From Cololabis saira (taxonomy: Eukaryota > Chordata > Actinopteri > Beloniformes > Belonidae), in NCBI RefSeq assembly GCF_033807715.1, contig NC_084599.1:7763125-7827124 (forward strand): a stretch of 64,000 bases of DNA, read 5' to 3'. Shown piece after piece: positions 46,970 through 57,580 of the stretch. The notes under the pieces were generated by a model that did no database searches, was not told the DNA's origin, and saw only the letters and a program-made list of their open reading frames with translations. Made by a program: the position numbers and the translations under genes. Positions within the stretch are counted from its first letter, which is position 1. Each line of letters begins with the position of its first letter.

Positions 46970-47465
46970 TAAGGGTGCATTCAGACCTGTGGCCCGTTTG
47001 TTTTGTTCCGATTCAATGGCTAAATCGATACAGTTGTTTTGTTTTTTCGTTTGTGGCGTTTGTGTTCACAAGGCAACCGTCTGTAGCGGTTCAAAGCTGT
47101 TAACAAATGCCATGCGCGAACCAACTGTTCTCTCATTGGTCAGAAATGAACGGGTAAGGAGTTTCCTCTTCCGTACCCCGGGAAAAACAACAACTATGGA
47201 GCATCGTAAGCGAGTGTGGCTAGTTTGTTTCTGTGTGTTTCTGTGTGCTGTGTGGATTCTGTTCTCACTGCAAACGAACCGCTCCAGGTCTGGAATGGAA
47301 GCGAGCAGAGACCACCTCTCCTAGGAGATCTCGGCTCGCTGGTTTTGTCCCGCATCCGAGCGCGATTGCTGTGTTCACATGTACCAAACAAACCAATCCT
47401 AAGGGGGAAACGCTCCCTGTTTCAGAACAACTGCTCCAAACGGGACAGGTGTGAAAGCACTCTTA
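46970..47465. mobile_element. MITE with TAAGGGTGC ends, 496 bp
   Basis: The left end TAAGGGTGCATTCAGACCTG and the inverted right end TAAGAGTGCTTTCACACCTG match at 17 of 20 positions. The flanks GTT (46967-46969 and 47466-47468) would be a 3-bp duplication, as in PIF/Harbinger. TTA-type duplications at slightly shifted borders cannot be excluded. The interior contains several overlapping chance frames and no transposase. Confidence 0.7.
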
Positions 47466-47468
47466 GTT

Positions 47469-47879
47469 TCCCCAGAAGTTGAAGGAAATGTCCAGGTTGC
47501 TTCGTGTTTTCTGCTTGTAAAGCAGAAACCAAGGAAACCTGTCGGGCTACGAACGCTAATGTTCCACGCGTGTTCGTCCCAGCATCATCTGCACAGTACA
47601 CCAGGTCGTAGGGCAACAGAGACACAAATAAGACCAACAACCACATGTGCTCACACGCCCTGAACCTGCATGTTTTTACACGTTAACGTAAATCTACATG
47701 TGCTTTGTGAAGCTAAATGTGTAGCACATTAAGAAGGGCAGTTAGCAGAAGGACTAGAATCACAGGTTGGTGACGTGTCTGTGCCGTGTGGTGGTGGGAC
47801 CCTCCTGCTGCATTTGGCTGTCGGGAGGCTCGTTTCTCCATGTTCTGTCCAGCACGCACGGCCATTTAGACAAAATTGC
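47469..47879. other. No recognisable feature
   Basis: Unassigned sequence between the MITE and the SINE. Confidence 0.5.
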
Positions 47880-47888
47880 AGGACTAGC

Positions 47889-48430
47889 GGTGGCAGCACG
47901 GTGGCTTGGTGGTTAGCACTGTTGGTTAGCACTGTTGCCACACAGTGAGAAAGTTCCCGGTTCGACTCCAGGGCCCGGCAGGGGTCTTTCTGTGTGGAGT
48001 TTGCATGTTCTCCCCGTGCTTGGCTGGGTTCCCTCCGGGTACTCCGGCTTCCTCCCACAGTCCAAAAACATGCATACTAGGTTAATTGATGATTAGAAAT
48101 TGCCCGTAGGTGTGAGTGTGTCTGGTTGTGTGTATCTACATGTATGTGGCCCTGTGATGGACTGGTGACCTGTCCAGGGTGTAACCCCTGCCTCTCGCCT
48201 GAAAATAGCTGGGATAGGCTCCAGCAGACCCCCGTGACCCTGTAAAGGATAAAGTGGGTATAGAAGATGGATGGATGGATGGATGGTTGGTTGGATGGAT
48301 GGATGGATGGATGGATGGATGGATGGATGGATGGATGGATGGATGGATGGTTGGTTGGATGGATGGATGGATGGATGGATGGATGGATGGATGGATGGAT
48401 GGATGGATGGATGGATGGATGGATGGATGG
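47889..48430 (+). mobile_element. tRNA-derived SINE, copy 2, near full length
   Basis: Polymerase III promoter boxes are visible: A box TGGCTTGGTGG (47902-47912) and a canonical B box GGTTCGACTCC (47959-47969). The body has TCTTTCTGTGTGGAGTTTGC, a CCCGTAGGTGTGAGTGTG part, GACTGGTGACCTGTCCAGGG and CCGTGACCCTGTAAAGGATA, then a long GGAT array. The flanks AGGACTAGC (47880-47888) and AGGACTTGC (48431-48439) are a 9-bp target duplication with one mismatch. A TTGGTTAGCACTG duplication lies just after the A box (about 47908-47936). Confidence 0.9.
48267..48430. repeat. (GGAT)n tail array of the SINE
   Basis: About 40 GGAT units, with two GGTTGGTT interruptions near 48285 and 48350, so part of the tail has been duplicated as a block. 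It produces long spurious frames of repeated Gly-Trp-Met-Asp or Ile-His-Pro-Ser. Confidence 0.97.
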
Positions 48431-48439
48431 AGGACTTGC

Positions 48440-50757
48440 TTTAGCATCAGTTCAGATGTTCATAAGAGGTCTTTCTGGACCAGTGTGTGACAGCATGGAC
48501 CGCAGAGGCACAAGAGGACGGAGTATGTTTGTGTCTGCTGGTTTATGATGTGGACAGAAGCAACTACTTGATGCCACATTGATGCGCCATCAATCACAGA
48601 TATTTCTTTGCATCATAAAACAAAAGTGTCCGGTCTACATTTTTATTCTTATCATTTATGTAATTAATAAACAGCTTTTTGAAATGTTTTTCTAAAGGAG
48701 GAAATTAGTACAGCATTTATTTTGTGAGAGATTGATGGATATAAGTGCTTTATGCAACTTGTCATTGATCATCACCGGCTAGAAGATATTTTAGAAAATA
48801 AATTGTTACCACCAGAGATATGGGAAGTCAAAGGTTCGATTTGATGTAAAAAGGTTCGATTAATCCAAGTTAAACAGATGGGAAAGCTTTCAAGTCACTA
48901 CCTGCACACTGGTTTACCATCGTCCTCCTCTTCACGACAGCTAATTAAGTTGGTTTTATAACTAGGTTGACTTAACTCTGTCACGCCAAGATAAATCACC
49001 GTTTTGCTCCTCTCATTTAATCATTTTAATTACTACAAGCAATTTATCAGGCTGTCTCCAGGCTGTGAGTAATTGAAAGTATTAGTGGATTAAAGCATAT
49101 ACAATATTAGCTCTTATTGCCCATATGTAAGAATATGTGTCTAACTTTGGTGTAAAATGTTATGGTGACGTGTCCCATCAAACCTCTGAGATATGGCCAG
49201 AGCGGACCGAACCTTTGGTCATTTTGCAGGTTTGGATATTCTGTTGTGCGTGTCAAACTACGGCGACAGGGTCATCAGAGAAGGCATCGTTTCACTGCAG
49301 GAGCATAAATCACCTACCGAGCTACAGTAAATGTTTTAGCTCTGGCTGGCAGCAAGCAGCACTATTTAATCACTTTGCAAGTTTCAATATCGGTGATAAA
49401 AGAAAAGCCTTATCCCGCGCGATGTCCGCTAGGTACATTTGGTACATTAGCTATTACATGCAAACAAAAAACTAAATGTCAATGAATGCCCCAGCTCAAT
49501 CAGGTCGACTCAAACACGTGTTGAAGACTGTCCCGTTTTACACCTCCGGCTTACTGAAGTCCTTGAAATACGCACACGCTAGCATGCCGCGTTACCGAGA
49601 GGAGGGGAAATTAGCATATGACATGACAGATTACATTGAAACATGTCTGCACCGTACTTTATGGCTTTAGCCTCTTAGCCCAGACACACGGATGCATGCA
49701 AATGCTCCTCCAAACCCTCTTATTTAAATCTGCTGGATGACATGGCACCTTTGATATGATTATTAGTCATCTAAGCGACTTGACTTCACCCTCATCAGAT
49801 AGGAAGTGTCAATGGAGAAGAGAAATGATGGCCACTTTGAACGTGAACCTCGACAAGCTGCAGCAGGAGGATGAGAAGCAAACACGGACTCAAAATATTA
49901 TTCGGCTTGAAGTTTTTCTTCCTAACCCTGATATATTCAGCTAATTTCCTGTTTTAAAATCCAAACAGGAAGCGCCACCACATCTTTACATGTTATTAAA
50001 AAAAACAAAGCTGATGAGAAAGTGGGTGTTCATTTCATGCTGTCCACCTCATTAGTAGCAGAAGTCAGTCTCAGTCCTAACCAGATGGCTTTCCAATCTG
50101 GCCCATGCGAGAACGCGAATCATCGTCGCCATCGCATTTAATCTGTTGTTCAACGCATGCATTTTGCTTCATTTTTATAATTACTCGCTGAGAGTTATAC
50201 ATAGAGCGAATACTTCCCTTTTTAAATCCCAGAGCAATGCAGAGGTTGAGCGTTAACAGACATGCTCAGAGAGTGATGTTTCCACCCCGGTCCACCCACA
50301 CTGTGTTTGCATACAGTGATACCCACATACTGCCGTCCTTTGGGGAGATTGTAGATACTTGGGGAGGTTGTAGATACTTCTTTCCAATTATTCCTCGTAT
50401 CTCCAGAGAAGCCCTGAACACCACTTGTGTGTCTTGTCTGTGCTCTGTGGTCTTTAATCTTAATTATAAAGCTATCATTACAGCGTGAACCCTGGGCTGC
50501 CAACAGTGGAGCCCTGGGCTCATCTGCTCTGAATCAATCAAACTAAGTTCTGCACTGGAGGACTTTTTCCTATTTTATTTTTTTCAATCAGGTCATTTTG
50601 ATTCCGCCTTATCTCATCTTCATAATTATGCAAGTCTTTTCTCTAATGGTGTGAAAACGCTCTGCCTCCTGAAGCTTCACATGGTCAAGTCTAAATATTT
50701 AAACAGTGTTCCCCCAGTGAACACATAACCTTGCTCTTGAGGTTTGCAACGATATGT
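48440..50757. other. No recognisable feature
   Basis: AT-rich, repeat-poor sequence. Frames at 49137-49475, 49476-49670 and 50222-50503 show no known domain. Confidence 0.45.
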
Positions 50758-50760
50758 TTA

Positions 50761-50847
<87 letters not shown>

Positions 50848-50848
50848 T
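50758..50848. repeat. (ATT)n microsatellite
   Basis: About 30 uninterrupted ATT units. A frame across it encodes only isoleucine runs. Confidence 0.98.
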
Positions 50849-52287
50849 TTCAGTTGCAAACAAGGCTTCTCAGCATAACCCAAAATATCAGAATGTATTC
50901 CCTGCTGTGCTTGTTAAGCCTCATTAATAGAGGACAATGAGACAAGAAGAAAATCACTTCCATAATTTTATGTTTATTAAAGGACGTTGGATACAGAGTT
51001 ATGTGTCTGCAACAAACCCTCCTTCAAACTCACACTGTCAGCCGCCGCTGCAAATCAGGGCAGTGAAATTGCATGACAAAGAGAGGGCTGGCGGGAGCCA
51101 GTGACAAATTCTCTCTATCGCAAACGCAGCTGACATCTTAAAGCTGTGATCAAGTGGAGTGATCAAAGGCATTCAGTGCTCCATTTAGAGGTGCGGCGCA
51201 TGTGCGTGTGGCTGGCGTGATAGTGTCAGGAGGTGTATTTAAAATCCAGCTCAAATTAAGATCATTTACAGGAACTTTCTGACGCATCTGACTGAGACTG
51301 TACCTGCTATAAAGAAAAGAAACACGCTCATTTTCTCCTCTCCAGGGGCAGTGCCTGAATTGTCATTGCTTAACGTCATTGTTTTAATTTTGCAGTGATT
51401 CAATATGCGTGATTGGTTATCATCTAACTCCTGAACAGTGCTGGTCCACGTGGAGCTGAAGGTGAACCTCATCCTGGCCCCCTGTATAGATAGATGCTAT
51501 TTCTAATGGGAATAAACTCATATGTATAATACATGCTGATTTTACTTAAATCATCACTGTTTAAGTATTAAAACATGTATTTGGGGGCATATTTTACTGT
51601 GTACAGAAATGCACCTACACATAATAATAATATACACATAAAAATAAAACAAAAAAATACATTGATTCAAACATAGATGAATTATGAATTAATTAATTAA
51701 CTTATTAATCAAAATCATTCCTTTCAAAATTTTGATTACAGAAAATAGTACCGTGCCATACACTACACACATATCAAACCTTGACTTATTGTTACAACTA
51801 CATCGTCTATTGGAAAGACTGGAAAAGCCCAAAAAGCAGCTAATAGCTGCATTTTGATGCCAAAACAGCTTCTGAAGAACCCTCAATTTTTTATATGTCT
51901 CTGAAAATAACGGACTAAGTAGGGCACCAGCACTTTAAACGGCAGGAACCTTTTCAGGTCCTTAAAAAGGGTCCCTTGGGAAAAGCCCTGATTCAAAGGA
52001 ACAGAGACCCTAGAACCTGACATGACCTGTCCCTACTCACACATTTACAATTAGACTCATCCTCATTCATTGAGTGGAAATTACCTTCTTGAAAACACAA
52101 CTGTAAAACTCACGGAGATGACCGATTTTTTAATAATTAATAATATAATATACTTTATAATAATTATCTTAAGGTGATTTTAACTATACTATTTCTTAAT
52201 GCATCAAGCTGAAAGCCTTGCTGGCAACATTTATTTACAAAATAATGAATATGACTTTAATTTGGGGGTTAAAAAAAAAAAAACCTC
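50849..52287. other. No recognisable feature
   Basis: Unique-looking sequence with AT-rich parts at 51500-51720 and 52120-52290. No repeat ends or genes were recognised. Confidence 0.45.
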
Positions 52288-52290
52288 TAA

Positions 52291-52908
52291 TACCCCTTTT
52301 ACGCCAAGCTGGTTCCAGGGCTGGTGCTAGTGCTGGTGCTAGAGCCGGTTCGCGGTTGGTTTGGTCTGTGTACGTCACCATTTCCCGGTACAACTAGCGC
52401 CAAATTCAGTCACCACAACAAAGATGGAGGACTACGCTGTGCTCTTCCGTGGAGTGCCAGTGGCACCGGTGGCTGCGGTGCTGCGGAGCTGCCCTGCAGG
52501 CTCTGTTGCCACGGCTAAGCCGCAGGGTACCGCGTAGGGTACGCGGCGATGCGCACCATTCTGCGTTGGTGAAACGCGGAACCAGAAATCAGCCTGCAGT
52601 GTGTTCTGTTCTGAACTTCTCTATTGTGGTCATTTTGCTGCGACGTAGGGTCCCTCCGGGTCCCTCCGCCGTTCATTGTTGTGTCTAAAAATGATGCGCA
52701 GTGCCCACCCAATCAGAACAGAGACATAAGCACGTAGCTCCCCACGTAACGTGGTTCTTTTCCTAGACCAGCAAAGACTCAGTTCTCCTGTAGCACCAGT
52801 TTTGAGAGCCAGGAGCCGGTGCTTAGGCTGTGTAAAACCAAAGAACTGGTGCTAAGTCTGGCTCTAGCCCAGAACCAGCCCTGGAACCAGCTTGGTGTAA
52901 AAGGGGTA
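52291..52908. mobile_element. MITE with TACCCCTTTTACRCCAAGC ends, 618 bp
   Basis: The left end TACCCCTTTTACGCCAAGCT and the right end, inverted, TACCCCTTTTACACCAAGCT differ at one position, and similarity continues through GGTTCCAGGGCTGG. TAA flanks both sides (52288-52290 and 52909-52911), a 3-bp TWA duplication typical of PIF/Harbinger. The interior carries the inverted GC-rich block shared with 84-176. A related element with different interior is at 60594-61162. Confidence 0.85.
52505..52590 (-). repeat. GC-rich CCTACGGCGTAGG-type block, inverted copy
   Basis: Read on the minus strand it aligns with 84-176: GGCTGATTTCTGGTTCCGCG, then CAACGCAGA and repeated TACCCTACGCGG words. It sits inside the TACCCC MITE, so the block was either an insertion there or a shared interior module. 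Confidence 0.6.
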
Positions 52909-52911
52909 TAA

Positions 52912-54550
52912 CTGACTCAGAACTATGTCTCATCCACAAACTAAACCAATGCACTGATTTCCAAACATTACTTTTCATATGTTTTTGTTTTATTTGGTTT
53001 CAACAGCTTGCAAAGCCATACATTATACACTCCAGTTGGCATTTTGATGTTATTGTTGCTGTTCAAGTGAGATGTCTTTGTCTCCCCCAGTAAGTGGTAC
53101 GAGGAAACAGCTCCTGCTTCACGTTAGGTTAGAATACGAGGTATATTCCCTGATACTCAGATGTGCTGCTTGCCTGTTGCAACGCCCCATAAAGCGCGTG
53201 GCACTGCGCAGACAGCACATACCTGACGATAAAAGCACTGTGGTTGTCAGCTGTTACACGCAAAAGGTACCCAATAACTTTCTACTTTGAGTATGCTACC
53301 TATGCTAATAGGACTCCTCATCTCCCTTTTTGAGAGAAACTCTCTCGTGAGCTTCCAATTGTCTTATTTAGCCCAACGTTAGCGACAGAATTAATCCTCC
53401 AAAATATTGAACGTTACGACGGATGGTTCATTAAAGGTTCGGTGCGTAATCATTTCAAGAAACATTTATAATTTTATTGATAAAAGACAGGTCTTAAATT
53501 CCAGAGATGAAAAATTTAAGAAGCATTTTAGCATTAATCTGGTATTAATATGACAGTTACCATCTTTTGTGGTTACACTGTAAAAAATATACACGAGTAT
53601 ACTCAAGTAAAAGTTCTTTCTGTCAATCATTTGGAGTTTGATTGATCCTGTGGTACTTATGTGCACTCATCTGACGCATCACCGGTGTGCGCGAGAGGCT
53701 GAGCAGCTATTAAATGCCAAAAACAAGTGGAGCTCAAAAAAGAAATTCAAGACAGCCTCAACAAAAAGAAAAAAAAAGACTGGATGCTGATATAAGTAAA
53801 ACTTAAGTCGATACTCATGTGGCATCTCCTTAATGACCTAAAAAGAAAACAGAAGGAACTGAAAAGCAAAGCCATGAAGCCATCTCCTGGACAGGTAATT
53901 GGCTTTTCACTGCTTCACATATCGCATGTGTTTCAGGTGGTTTGATGCCTGGTGACTCGGATCCCCATCGAAGGAAAAAAAAACAAAACAAAAACAATAA
54001 TTCTGTTTATTCCTAACTTGAAGTCACCCTTCACACATGTTGGGGTGTTTTTTTTCTTTTCCTTTCAAAGGTTTACAGTATTTGCAAGTGTTAATGAGAT
54101 GTGTGTGCCGTGCTTTAGTGAAAACCCCACCAGGGTACAGTAAAACAAGCATCTCTGAGTAGCTCTGTTCATGCAGCCAGACGCTAATCGTGACGCCTGC
54201 CCCCCGTTTAGGGGACAATGCTTCTTTGGAAATACATGCTTAGTGCTACCCACTTCAAACGTTTAGGACATGCAGCAGGAACTAAAGTTAGAGATAAAGA
54301 CAGTGAGTCCAGATAATCATGTCAATCACTGCAGTCGAGTGATTTCTGTAACTCTCAGTGAGACTTCCTGTAGACGGGTATTTTGGTCCACTCCTTATCA
54401 TCAACCTCCTCCAACGTTCTCAGGTGTGAAGGGTTATTTTCCAGACTGCATGTTTCAACCCTTTCTGCAGATGTTCAGTGGGATTTTGATCAGAGCTCAC
54501 AGAACACCACCTATGAATAGTACAAAATAATAAAAGAGCCATTATTGGGT
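52912..54550. other. No recognisable feature
   Basis: AT-rich sequence without recognised repeat ends or coding motifs. Confidence 0.45.
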
Positions 54551-54552
54551 AT

Positions 54553-54587
<35 letters not shown>

Positions 54588-54597
54588 TCTATCTATC
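54551..54597. repeat. (TTTA)n-(TCTA)n microsatellite
   Basis: About nine TTTA units followed by three ATCT units. Confidence 0.95.
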
Positions 54598-55011
54598 TGT
54601 GTTTTGGGTTATTATCCTTTTGTAGGGGCCCATGACCTGTACCTGGGACCAGGCTTTCTGACAGGGCAGCACATTTCCCTCCAGAATGCTTTGGGGGTCT
54701 TGAGAGTTCAGAGTACCCCATGCAGATTTAAGACAAGATGCCGCCAGGCAACTTGCTGCGGTGAACACAGAGCTGATGTGACTTTCAAAAAATGTGAGCA
54801 ATGAGCATTTCGACAAATTCAAATCTTTTTCCTTTTAATGATTTCTTTTCAACGGTGAACGGTCTTCAGCTGTCCTCCATTACATCCACTTTGACTCAAA
54901 CAAGGACGGATAGTGCGGTCTGACACCTTGACCATGGAGTTCCCCTTGAAGCTATTTGGATGTTGTTCTGGGCTCTTTGGTTATCATTTTATATCACCTC
55001 CCTCTTCAGTT
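54598..55011. other. No recognisable feature
   Basis: Short unassigned stretch before the (TA)n array. Small open frames have no motif. Confidence 0.45.
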
Positions 55012-55134
<123 letters not shown>

Positions 55135-55166
55135 AGCATTAGGACAGGTATACCTGTCCTAATGCT
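55135..55166. other. Perfect 32-bp palindrome at the Tc1 edge
   Basis: Centred on GGTATACC, with arms AGCATTAGGACA and TGTCCTAATGCT. The right half is normal Tc1 sequence just inside its terminus, and the left half is the same sequence inverted. Confidence 0.95.
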
Positions 55167-55285
55167 CGTTAACGCAAATTTCTAATCTGCCAATCACATG
55201 GCAGCTACTCTGCATTCAAGTAGACATGCTGAAGACGATTTAGTTCAACTGCAGTTCCAACCGAGCATCAGAATGGGGGAGGAAG

Positions 55286-55866
55286 GTGATTTACGTAAGT
55301 GACTTTGAACGTGCAATGGTTGTTGGTGTTGGTGCCAGACGGGCTGGTTGGAGTATTTCAGAAACTGCTGATCAACTAGGATTTTCACGCACAACCATAT
55401 TTACAGAGGTCAGAATGAAGAAGAGCATCTCTGAACGCACAACACATCAAACCTTGAGATGGATGGGCTACAGCAGCAGAAAACCACACCGGGTGCCACT
55501 CCTGTCAGCTAAGATCAGGAAACTGAGGCTACAATTCACACAGGCTCACCAAAACTGGACAACAGAAGATGGAAAAACGTTGCCTGGTCTGATGAGTCTC
55601 CATTTCTCCTGCAACATTCGGATGGTAGGGTCAGAATCTGAAGTCAACAACATGAAAGCATGGATCCATCCTGCCTCGTATCAACGGTTCAGACTGGTGG
55701 TGGTGGTGTAATGGTGTGGGGGATATTTTCCTGGCACACTTTGGGCCCATTAGTACCAACTGAGCATCGTGTCAACGCCACAGCCTACCTGAGTATTGTT
55801 GCTGACCATGTCCATCCCTTTATGACCTCAGTGGACCATCTTCTGATGCTACTTCCAGTAGGATAA
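55286..55866 (+). pseudogene. Tc1-like transposase, broken
   Basis: The first frame starts with an SDFERAMVVG motif and SISETADQLGFSRTTI, the helix-turn-helix of Tc1 transposases. It then jumps, after an apparent deletion, to KKSISERTTHQTLRWMGYSS and the start of the DDE nuclease part. The first catalytic Asp region is frameshifted, and a later frame has VWGIFSWHTLGPLVP and YLSIVADHVHPFM. The second catalytic region follows an in-frame stop (about 55860), where Tc1 proteins read FQQDNAP. The coding region is further divided by the Harbinger element. Family assignment is secure, and function is lost. Confidence 0.85.
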
Positions 55867-56166
55867 CGTGCTGTGTCATAAAGAATCATCTCAGACTGGT
55901 TTCTTGAACATGACAATGAGTTCACTACTCAAATGTTCTCCACAGTCACCAGGGGTCCGTTTCACAAAGCAGGTTCAACAAACTCTGAGTCTAATCCTGA
56001 ACTCTTAGTTGATCTACTCTGAGATCGGAAACTCTGAGTTTTCGGTTCCAGAACAGCGGATTTGAGGTAATTTACTCAACTCTAAGTAGTTTCACCTGGA
56101 GTTAAGCGCGAGCGTGAGGGAAATCAAAAGCCATCATCAGTAGAGCGCTGAAACAAGGATTCACCA

Positions 56167-56361
56167 TGGCAACCGGCGACACAAAAGAGCGACATACATT
56201 TTCTTTTTTTTCTTTTTAACTTTATTTATCTTTTCAATTTACAAAATCCCTTTGAGGAAACATCAGTTTGCATCTGAAGATCCACATACTCCACGCCACT
56301 GGAGTTAGAAGTGTTAATACGTGCATATGGCGAGTATGAGAGCATATTTTGGGAAAAAAAA
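56167..56361 (+). pseudogene. Harbinger Myb/SANT-like protein remnant
   Basis: An ATG at 56167 opens MATGDTKERHTF. After about 95 bp of unrelated, T-rich sequence the frame resumes as PLELEVLIRAYGEYESIFWE (56296-56355). The motif LE-L-RAYGEYE-IF is characteristic of the Myb/SANT-like DNA-binding protein encoded beside the transposase in fish Harbinger elements, where it helps bring the transposase to the ends. The rest of the domain is lost at the following repeat. The split suggests a small insertion in the first helix region. Confidence 0.65.
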
Positions 56362-56384
56362 TGAAATTTTATTGTCAATTAGAT

Positions 56385-57076
56385 CAGGGCCGTCAATTGG
56401 GTACGGCAGCTGCCACACCTCGGCTTCAGGGGAGAATGTAATTGTTTTTTTTTTTAAATACATTTATGGAATTACTCTGTATCTATTTGTATTGGTTTAT
56501 TCTATTATTTAATACATATAAAATAATTACAAATGCATATCAGAACAACATGATGGATTTCAGTAGGTATTATCTTTCCCAACACTTGTACCCCCCCCTC
56601 ATATCTTGAAATGTCCCAGCGTCCCTGACGACAGTGGTCGCTATCAATCTGGTTTTTAGCTCTGCAGTGTTACTAACTTACAAAAATGAAAAGGAAGCAG
56701 ACAACCACGCAATAAAAAAAAGAAAGAATGCAAGTGATGGGTCCAGAAGATATTAACGAGGCTGCTAGCCACTGATGGATTAATTATGCAAGTTCATCTC
56801 AAAGTAAGATATAAATCCTCTTATACATCTGTTTAAGGGAAATATTTGACTTTTTTTTACTCTCCCTCTCCTTTTTGCATTTGGACTTTAACTGTTTGAA
56901 GTTAAACTGGGATGTCCCTGTGATATTGTTGCACTGACATAGTGAATAAAGTGAACGAGTTAAATTGCGTTTGTTAGATAAGCCTTTTCTGCTCTCTAAC
57001 TCTGCCACTTGCTGTCCGTGGTGCAGAAAACGGATGTGTATTGCGTAAAGGCCCATTGGCTGAATTGACGCCACTG
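56385..57076. mobile_element. Candidate nested element with CAGKGSCGTCAATT ends
   Basis: The left CAGGGCCGTCAATT and the inverted right end CAGTGGCGTCAATT match at 12 of 14 positions. Both lie inside the Harbinger element, and the unit interrupts its Myb-like frame shortly after 56361. No target duplication was found, so the borders are tentative. No coding remnant was seen. Confidence 0.45.
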
Positions 57077-57580
57077 AGGGAGGAGACAGAGAGAAACTCC
57101 AGGTTCATTGAAATAAACCTGGTCCCGACCAGGTTAGATTCAGAGAGTCTGTTACTACGGTAACTGACCGAGAGCTTAAGTTACCTCTCTTTGTGAAACA
57201 GGCTAGAGTTACCTCTCTTTCTCTGGTTTGAGTTACCTCCCTTTGTGAAACGGAAAACTCAGAGTTTCCCTCATTTCAGGGTTAACAGACTCAGAGTTTT
57301 CACTAAACCTGCTTTGTGAAACAGACCCCAGATCTCAGTCCAACAGACACCTTTGGGATGTGGTGGAACGGGAGATTCCCATCATGGATGTGCAGCAGAC
57401 AACAGCATCTGCGTGATGCCATTATGTCAATATGGACCAAACTCTCTGAGGAATGTTTCCAGTACCTTGTTGAAAGTACGCCATGAAGGATTGAGGCAGT
57501 TCTGAAGGCAAAAGGGGTCCAACCCAGTATTAGCAAGGTGTTCCTAATAAAAGTGGCCATAGAGCGTATACATACAGTAT

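Larger units (their letters stand above)
55953..57328. mobile_element. Harbinger element with CAG duplication inside Tc1, 1,376 bp
   Basis: The ends are GGGTCCGTTTCACAAAGCAG and, inverted, GGGTCTGTTTCACAAAGCAG. The target duplication is CAG (55950-55952 and 57329-57331), and the uninterrupted Tc1 sequence CAGTCACCAGATCTCA is well known, so the empty site is certain. Sub-terminal AACTCTGAGTT and AGTTACCTC motifs repeat. A Myb/SANT-like coding remnant (56167-56361) supports the Harbinger assignment, because these elements encode such a second protein. Another repeat seems to have inserted at about 56385-57076. Confidence 0.85.
55151..57580 (+). mobile_element. Tc1-like transposon, decayed and interrupted
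   Basis: Left part 55151-55949 (CTAATGCTCGTTAACGC through the transposase gene) and right part 57329-57580, ending CCTAATAAAAGTGGCC, are one Tc1-like element separated by the Harbinger insertion at 55953-57328. The right terminus resembles the usual ...TAATAAAGTGGCC end. The left terminal inverted repeat is missing, being replaced by an inverted duplication and the (TA)n array. An internal stretch of about 180 bp between the DNA-binding and catalytic coding parts also appears to be absent (near 55408). Confidence 0.85.

Noticed and set aside
46989..47482. Overlapping frames of 65-111 codons at 47 kb
   Set aside because: They lie inside a MITE defined by its inverted ends and show no domain.
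47902..47969. Possible tRNA gene from A and B boxes
   Set aside because: The boxes belong to the head of a SINE. The spacing carries a duplication and no cloverleaf stem could be traced.
48136..48548. Long frames rich in GWMD or HPSI repeats
   Set aside because: They are only translations of the GGAT array at the SINE tail.
50731..50940. Frame with a long isoleucine run
   Set aside because: It is a translation of the ATT microsatellite.
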